Below are positions 56,457 to 64,000 of a stretch of 64,000 bases of DNA, piece by piece. The DNA is from Prostheceraeus crozeri (taxonomy: Eukaryota; Platyhelminthes; Polycladida; Euryleptidae). The notes below the pieces were generated by a model. The model did not search any database and was not told the origin of the DNA. It saw nothing but the letters and a program-made list of their open reading frames with translations. Within the stretch, counting starts at the first letter, position 1. Every line of letters starts with the position of its first letter. The translations under genes and the position numbers were made by a program. The stretch covers positions 496,001 through 560,000 of the forward strand of contig CAJQUW010003174.1 of NCBI GenBank assembly GCA_907163375.1, read 5' to 3'.

Positions 56457-57087
56457 TATCTGTCAATCAGCTATCCGTAACCAAAAAATCGGGCTATTCT
56501 TCGTTTTGGTAATGCCGAAAGCAAGTTATCACTAAAGCTGTGTAAATTTGTAGGCATCTTTCACCTGTTGATGCTTTTTTAGGATCTTTCCTTTGACCAA
56601 TCAAAAGGAAAACAACAGAAAGATTTGCCAAGTGTTTATTCACAAAAAGTTAGTGATCTTTGTTGTATTATCTCTTAGAATTGCAAGATACGCGTTTCTT
56701 GAAATTTTGTGACCAACACGGAGAAATCTATAGTTCGACAAAAAAATTGGTTGTGTATGATACGAATAAACTAAGCTAAGAATTCAAAAATGTCAAACAT
56801 AACACAGTCATCGAATGATAGCATAGAATGAATCGAAAGTAGCCGATGTTGTTATTATTATTTTATTTCCCAAATTTTCGCCTACACAGGCAGCGTCAGG
56901 GGATAAAAGGAATTTATGTTTACTAATATCAAACGATTTTGAAAAATATTGTTAGTAAGATATCAAGGTTTCAGTAAGTAAATAAAATCCATAGAAGTAT
57001 TGATATATGAAGTGCATAGATGTAATAATTACATAGATGTCATAGATGTAAAAATTACTCATGGTATAGAGAATGTTATCTGATAAT

Positions 57088-58359
57088 TCATATAAAAAGG
57101 AATTGTTTATATTGTTCACGTTCTTCTCTCGAGTTAATTTTCGGTTGTAGCTTGTTGATCCACACTGCTTCACGTAGTCTGATGTTAGTATTGTCGTGTT
57201 CTTGTGTTGTTACTTCTGTTGTTATGTGGTTACTGTTGCATAATTTCAAATGTTTATGTATTGATGATGCTTTTTGAGTAACGTGCTCTTTAATTCTGGT
57301 ATGCAGTAGTCTGATGGTACTCCCAATATAAAATTTTTGACATTTTGAACAAGTTATTTTATAAATCACATTTTGTCTGAAACAAGTTCGTTGTTGTTTA
57401 TGGGACAATTAGTGAGTTGACATGTTTTGTTGGTTGTGATTTTCTTTTGTAATACATTCCTCAGATTTTTTGAACGTTGTGCAAGTCCAACATTCAGTTG
57501 TTCTTGTTGGAATATTCTCTTTATATTCTGGTTCATTCGATCCGAAATGAATGGTAATTTCAGATAACATTTCTTCTTGTTCATGTTATTTTCATTTTTC
57601 TTATTTCGTCGTCGTTTTTTCGAAGCTTGAATGAATTTTTCTGGATAATCGTTCAATCGTAACACTTCATCGAAATTTTGTAGATGACTTTCGGCTATGG
57701 ATTTGTTCGAGCATCGTTCTTCAATTCTGTTTCGTTCATTATGGATAACTGCCAGCTTAGTGGATGCAGATATATTGGACTTGAAGTTAATGAAAATATC
57801 TCTTTTGGCTGTTTTCTTGTAGAAGTTAAAGATTGGTTCATTGGAGCTCGTCGTAATTGTAAAGTCTAAAAGACTCAAAGTATTGTTATCATTTGGTAGT
57901 TCAATTTCGAATTGAATGTTCGGAAATTATGCATTAATCTGTTAATACGAAAGAGTCATCAACATATCGTTTAAATATCCATATATTGTTGATACTTTGT
58001 AAAGCTCTCTTTTCTATGTTGTCCATGAATAGAATTGCTAATATCGGTGATAAAGATGAGCCCATTGGTAAGCCTTTGACTTGCTTGTATATTTCGTTTT
58101 CGTATGTAAAATATGTGTTATCTAAAATTACTTTGAGAAGGCTTATGATTGCTTGAAGAGGAATATTTCTGAGGTTGTTAATTCCTTGTTGTAGAAGAAT
58201 GTTGTTTACTTGAAAGATAGCTCCTTCAATTTGGATGGAAGGATACATCGAAATCACATCATAACTGCACGGATACGTAAAGTTGTCGTTATAATTGGAA
58301 GAAATAAAATGAATCAATTCTTGACTGTTCTTTAGATGAGCTTCTACTGTTGATAACAA
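57088..58359 (-). pseudogene. Penelope-like RT and GIY-YIG endonuclease, truncated
   Basis: From the upstream side: RT core with SYDVISMYPSIQ, GLPMGSSLSPILAILF and the catalytic YVDDSF (58359-57934); a linker/thumb region (57878-57366); and a C-terminal GIY-YIG nuclease with YKITCSKCQKFYIGST, R and EH (57408-57088) ending in a typical LREAVWI..KINSREE tail. This RT-then-GIY-YIG order is that of Penelope-like elements. The frame changes near 57930 and near 57390; the 5' part of RT is missing. Confidence 0.85.
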
Positions 58360-58906
58360 ACTTCTACAAGAAAACAGCCAAAAGAGATATTTTCATTAAC
58401 TTCAAGTCCAATATATCTGCATCCACTAAGCTGGCAGTTATCCATAATGAACGAAACAGAATTGAAGAACGATGCTCGAACAAATCCATAGCCGAAAGTC
58501 ATCTACAAAATTTCGATGAAGTGTTACGATTGAACGATTATCCAGAAAAATTCATTCAAGCTTCGAAAAACGACGACGAAATAAGAAAAATGAAAATAAC
58601 ATGAACAAGAAGAAATGTTATCTGAAATTACCATTCATTTCGGATCGAATGAACCAGAATATAAAGAGAATATTCCAACAAGAACAACTGAATGTTGGAC
58701 TTGCACAACGTTCGAAAACTCTGAGGAATGTATTACAAAAGAAAATCACAACCAACAAAACATGTCAACTCACTAATTGTCCCATAAACAACAACGAACT
58801 TTGTTTCAGACAAAATGTGATTTATAAAATAACTTGTTCAAAATGTCAAAAATTTTATATTGGGAGTACCATCAGACTACTGCATACCACAATTAAAGAG
58901 CACGAG
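58345..58906 (+). pseudogene. Inverted partial copy of the Penelope-like ORF
   Basis: Encodes the same thumb and start of the GIY-YIG domain as the minus-strand copy, with one fewer A in an A run near 58568 that shifts the frame, and one extra T near 58801. Similarity ends abruptly at GAGCACG (58906). Confidence 0.8.
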
Positions 58907-60894
58907 GTTATTATGACAAATAATGACCGAAGAAATCTATGCATTATCTGTTATAAAGCATGACTTTTTCCATAGAAGTCTGCACCAGGTTAATAATTTC
59001 CATCCAGGAAAATCATTACCTGCTTCATGGAACTTATTAACCTGTAGACATAGAAAGCCTTACAATGTCATGCATTATACCATAGACTTCTCATTATACC
59101 ATTATGCATAGAGAAATTTAGAAGTCTATGCATTGTGCCATGACTTTAGAAGTCTATGCAACATCATGGAAATCGGAATGAGTAATCAACTATCAGAGAT
59201 TTCACTGTTCAGGATACTTTGACATCACTACGTTGCAATAATCACCACGAAGGCATGAAAGCGGTTGAAAATTACAGGTCCTGGGTCGGACAGAGCTTGA
59301 AAATTAAAAAACATGCGCGCAGGACTACACCCTCACTCCACTGGTTTAAGAACTAGTTCTCAGGAAACGGATTTCAAAGACTTCGCTTTCTCCTTCTTCA
59401 ACATGGGAAGGAAAATTCTTGTCAAGTTATTATAAATCAAATTCTATCGCTATCTATCTTAAAGACATGTCATTCATGTTGTTCCCGAAAGTCAAGTCAT
59501 TAACAAAATCTTATTTCAAATTAGTGATGAGAAAATCTCAAGGGATTCGATGAATATTTTCAAAGTTTGCAAACAAACTGTCATCGAGAGATTAGTTGAA
59601 AAGAAAGTGTTCGTGCGGGAGCCTGACGAGGTCAATCTTCTATTTGTCTATAAATCAGAGATGTCTATCTTTATTCACAACGTTAGACATTACTTCTCTA
59701 AGAAATGCAAAGTCAGCGATAATGACATACTTTGAGTTATAGACAAAGATTTACTGAAATACTTTATCTGAAATATCAGTCAATGATAGCATGAATCGTA
59801 ATGCTTTAATGATAAACAAAAGTTAAGCAACAAATCATTCTGCTGAATAAGTAGAATCAAGTTTTTCAAATGATGGATATGACTATGCACATTGTAGTGC
59901 TCCTAGAGATGTAGCTCAAACTCTAATGCACTAATTTTCAAAGAAGTTTATGCAGTGATATCCGGCATTCGTATTTGCTTTCATTTTGTCTATCAGTGAA
60001 TCAATGACAGATATGTGGACCCCTTTTACAAATTCTTAGTTTACGTGCTTAAATCTATTTCAAATCATTGGGAACGTTGATTTTTAATAAAACAATGATG
60101 TTTGCGCGATACAACTAATCCTTTGCGTGTCTTTCAGCCTTCTCAGTAAACACATGCAAAAATGTGGTGTTTTGAAATTCAGTGACATCTAGCACAGCAT
60201 CAGTTGTACTAAGAGTCAATTTTACGATGTTTGCTGTCGCCGTATAACCTCAGATAGTAAATTTTAATGAAATTGAGTTATCACATGCAGTATAGCCCTT
60301 ACATTTGGCCATTTTTTCAAATTTATCCATACTCATCGGAAATAGGCATGAACTGAGCCATAATTGCTGCATTAAAGACCCTCAAAACAGCTGTGGAGAT
60401 CTCAAACTCATCAATTACTGCTGTGAATACTTCGTCAACACTCTGTTTTTAGTGTTGAACTGTGAATATAATGATAGCTTTCATTTTGGACATTGATTTA
60501 TGCTGATTTGCTCATGTAGACCAACCAGTCATGCACGATCATGTGCGAAAACAAAATATTCACATTTTGCGATCTTCTAACATAACGCACATGCACGAGC
60601 ATGATGTAAACATTGAATAAATGAATTTCACTCATTATGCACCATCGTGGACATGCACAAAATCATTTTTCATCTGATAGTAAATATTTTGTTATGGGAA
60701 TTTCTACACCCTCTGAGACCTGGCCTATCTACCATACTTCTACTGATTCAATTGAAATGAAACAACACATGCAGATTCACTGTCAAAAATTATGATTTTA
60801 CATGGGCATGAGCGGTTGATGCATTCCCAGCACAGAAAGTAAAATAGAAAAATACGGCTACGGAGTCCACTGGACCCCTCAGGTCCCTGAGGGT
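58907..60894. other. Host DNA, no gene recognised
   Basis: Begins with several copies of a TAGAAGTCTATGCA-type short repeat (58970-59165), partly inverted. The rest shows no recognisable exon. Confidence 0.45.
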
Positions 60895-61367
60895 TAATGC
60901 CGTCTGAGATTCGCATCCGCCCTCATATTACCGCACATCGACGATGGTATCTGCACATGGGGTTTTAGGAATGAAAAACAGTCCATTCGGATAAACAGAC
61001 TGCTCGGCAAAATAGTGAGACTTATTCTGAATGGGAATTTGATAGATAACATACCCCTGTCACATATGCCTGTGAAAATGCGATGGCTACCTATAAACAT
61101 CGAGCAAGGTTCAAGACTAGTGTAATGGTCTACGAAGCTGCACATGGTATGGCCCCGGAATATTTGAAGGAATGGTTATCGATTCATCGTCCATCACGCA
61201 CTTTGCGGTCTGCAAAAAGCAAATTACTTGGAAGGTCGTCATTTTCTGCTGTGACTACAACCATCTACAATAACTTGCTTGACGAAATCCGTCAATCAGA
61301 GTCACTGAAAGCCTTCAAGAAAGCTTCTTTTAACTTTTATTATAATTACTTTTTGAATGACGTGTAG
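60895..61367 (+). pseudogene. LINE C-terminal fragment
   Basis: Two plus-strand frames: 60895-~61100 (SALILPHIDDGICTWG.., RINRLLGKIVRLI) and 61083-61367 (VYEAAHGMAPEYLKEW, RTLRSAKSKLL, IYNNLLDEIRQS..FKKA). This is the post-RT tail of CR1/L2-like or related LINEs. Frame change near 61100. Confidence 0.75.
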
Positions 61368-64000
61368 AAGTCATTGATGTCTTATCCTCCCTTTCTTGTG
61401 AAGCTGCAATAAATGAATTATTAATGTCATTACTACTTTGAACATATATCCAAACTTTAGTAATGATATTAATATCTTTTTCTGTTGAAACTCTGTATAG
61501 TAGAAGCTTAGTTAATTAATGATAAAACTCCTAGATTAAATCAAACCCTAGGTCTTAAGGGTAAATCTCATTTCTTCAGAGTTTTCGAATGATTGCTATT
61601 GTTTTCCTTGAATCGTTGCTTGTCATTGTCAGTGTATTGACTTATCATGTCTATCCTCCAATTTATTGATATATAATTCTTGTTGCTCGATCTATCGAAA
61701 AAAGGATCCTTCTTAATGTGTTTCGAGCATAAATAATGTTACTATTAGGCTGCTATCATTATTTGATTTGTCAGAATAGATACGGTAATGTCAAGAGGGA
61801 CGTTATCGAAGAATTTGATTTTTGCTGGTGGTTACTGGGTACGCATTCTGATTTTATTTTGACATAACGAAACCGTTGACCATCGGGTCATTGGGATAAT
61901 TGAAGTTATTGATATCAAAACATTGGCTTAAGAAAATATGATGTGGTACATTTTACACAGCAATTTTCTGCAAGGAATAGTTGCTGTAAGGGCTCTTGAA
62001 AATGTGCACTCAGCAAGTGTGAGGTAGAGGACATATTATGTTTTGTGATCTACAAATACTATTTTGATTGCGATCATCAACAATGTTGACAGACGGCAAC
62101 ATAAAAATCCTAATTTTGGATGACATATAACCACACCTATGCCAATTCGCCTCCCCTGTCGCACTTTTATCATGGTCGCCGAAACAACTAGCCATTCATT
62201 CTACGTTTTCGTAACTTTTAATTCTAAATTTCTACCAAAAAAAACATCCGTCAAATATGATTCAGTGGAAAGTCAAGCATATTAGGCTACCTATTTTGAA
62301 AAGCACTCTTTTCGATGGGCTGGATTTTCGCTTCTTTCTGTATATATTTGTCGTGATAGCTTTCAACAGAACGGAATTTTTACATCAGTGCAGCTATTTT
62401 CATAAATATGAGTAGGTCTATTATGCATTACGTCACAATCAGGCATTATAGCCTCGCATACTTCAGACAAGGTTGGAACTTGGACCTCGGGTTTCAGCTT
62501 GGCCTTGGGTGACTTCGGATGCTGTAACCAAGGCTTCAAAAACTTGGGTCGTGAAAACAAACTTTGCCCAAGTTTTAAACATTGCCTGCGGTAAGTATTT
62601 TCTAAATTTTGATATGCGACCAGCCATTTGAATAAAACAGAAATAATATACTCTTAATTCATAGCGTCAGCGAAACTTCTATATGATATTGTGATTGGCA
62701 TGTACACAAGCTTGAATTAAAGCAATTATTGTACGACAGATAGAAGTCGACAATTGATAATGCTATTTTCGCCAGTTTCTAATTCACAAACGCGTCATTT
62801 TTCAGTGCATTAAGGACGAATCCTTGCATCCACTATTCTCTTGACACTGAACACTGTTTAACAAAGTTTTAACATTTCATAGACCTTAATATGCTTGTAG
62901 GTAAATAAGTGCTTGAACGTAAGGTACCTAGGTGCGACATAATGCAAATATTAGCAAAGTATGGCAGGCTTAAAGGATCCATAGGAGAAGACAAGTTGTT
63001 CGTTATATTTTTAAGCCAAATGCAAAAATTTAGAATAAGTATGTGGGCTAAATTTTTCACATGTCAACGGGATAGGTAGACATAATTTGATAGTACTAAA
63101 TGTAACATAGGCATTCATGATAGCATGTCGTATTGGTCGGCAGCAGGGTTCGGAGACGGCAGCGGTAGTCGACAGAAAATGCCACAGCTCCGTCTCCAAC
63201 TTGAAGCTTTATATGCATTTGACTTCCATCATTTTGCGCGAAAAGGTGATATTCATTTTGAATGTGTAGCCGAAACGGATGTGTGGTCGTTACAGACTTC
63301 CCGCAACATGCTGGCCTTCATCTCCTCTAAACACATGACCTACTGCGAATCATTAATCAGGATTTTAAAGGAGATTGCAGTAGGATTTTTCTTCAAAAAA
63401 AACAATGATTTAAAGAATAATTCAAGAATGAAAGGATTAAGCAAATGGGGTGGATTCCACTCTATTCCAGCATGTAGCACAAGTAAAATAATTTCCGAAG
63501 CACAAGGGTTGAATCTCATGGTATATGATACTTTTTGCAGCTTCCAAGTCGATGTTGCAAATATTCCAATGCGCAAATGCAACGGCTGTGGAGGAACGTA
63601 AGAACTCAAGTCATTTAGGAATTAATCCTTATCTTGGATTAAATGCAAACAATCATTATTGCGTTTTCTCTCTGCATCCTTCGGTCGCAGAATGCTCAGA
63701 TTCCTGTTTACCTTCTTTTTCTAAATTTAGTGCTCTTGTTAGAAGTTGAATAACATTTCGAGAGAGAATCAACATATCCTCGCATGACTCCCTTCAGCAT
63801 GTCACTCAATACCTAAATTCCAAATGGCATTTCTAAATAATTGTTTTTTGATTGTTTTTCTTCTATGAGAATTGATGAATGGAAAGAAAATCCTCCAAAG
63901 ATTTGGCGATTATTTCTAACTGAAAGAGCTATTCATACAGAGACAAGGAATCTGCTGACGTGGGTGTAAAGACTCAGTAAAGAAAACTTATTCCTAATGA
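61368..64000. other. Host DNA, no gene recognised
   Basis: The longest frame (63125-63601, 158 codons) has no recognisable domain, no obvious splice context and several low-complexity stretches, so I do not call it a gene. Confidence 0.45.

Larger units (their letters stand above)
57088..58906 (-). mobile_element. Penelope-like element with inverted partial copy
   Basis: A minus-strand Penelope-like fragment (58359-57088) is joined at about 58345 to a plus-strand copy (58345-58906) of its own middle part. The two arms (57290-57826 and 58345-58906) are nearly identical in reverse complement. The spacer between them holds the RT core. Confidence 0.82.

Noticed and set aside
63125..63601. 158-codon rightward frame in host DNA
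   Set aside because: No domain recognised, low-complexity parts, no splice or promoter context I can support.

Overview
The window is animal genomic DNA, most likely from a marine invertebrate. The signs are spliceable introns with GT-AG ends, AATAAA poly(A) signals, CCAAT/TATA promoters, many MITE-like foldback repeats, and remnants of LINE and Penelope-like elements. I cannot name the species from the sequence. It has two unequal parts.

Positions 1 to about 24,269 hold almost all of one large Polinton/Maverick (virus-like DNA transposon). Its left tip lies outside the window. Both ends carry inverted arrays of the same tandem repeat (alternating 325 and 490 bases, an 815-base higher-order unit). 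Between them are: a left early block (1169-3512: a conserved unknown protein, a DEDD-exonuclease-like protein, RING-like proteins); a tightly packed morphogenesis block (3564-8764: small basic protein, FtsK/HerA-type packaging ATPase, unknown protein, Cys-rich ORF, chromodomain integrase, second basic protein, capsid protein, adenain-like protease); two leftward genes for PC4-like proteins, one fused to a TBP-like domain (8791-10036); two paralogous broken genes (10072-13014); a broken leftward protein-primed DNA polymerase B (13193-17161); a short unknown rightward gene (17433-17870); and a leftward spliced coiled-coil gene (18616-19788).

The most interesting result is a coherent expression system. 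(1) The element encodes a single protein joining PC4-like domains to a TATA-binding-protein-like domain. (2) The left early promoter and the polymerase promoter share an identical layout, CCAAT-N12-CCAAT-N18-TATA, although they are about 16 kb apart and face each other. (3) Both of those transcripts have the start codon alone in front of the first intron (ATG|GTAAG...AG|GC). (4) A different motif, ATGCAAA(T/G/A), sits 29-46 bases upstream of six start codons, mostly the first gene of each tightly packed cluster, while genes inside clusters lack it and instead overlap or abut the previous stop codon. (5) Convergent genes meet at back-to-back AATAAA signals. Together these suggest an early/late programme with an element-encoded basal transcription factor.

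The morphogenesis block is open throughout, whereas the polymerase and the paralogous pair carry many frame breaks, so this copy looks unable to replicate itself but still able to encode particle proteins (or the breaks are assembly errors in homopolymers).

Positions 24,270-64,000 are host DNA with no host gene I can recognise. They contain a CACTGG-ended DNA transposon with a broken transposase-like gene (31,753-34,397), several LINE reverse-transcriptase fragments, a Penelope-like element with a near-identical inverted partial copy (57,088-58,906), tRNA-like SINE copies, and many foldback/MITE repeats.
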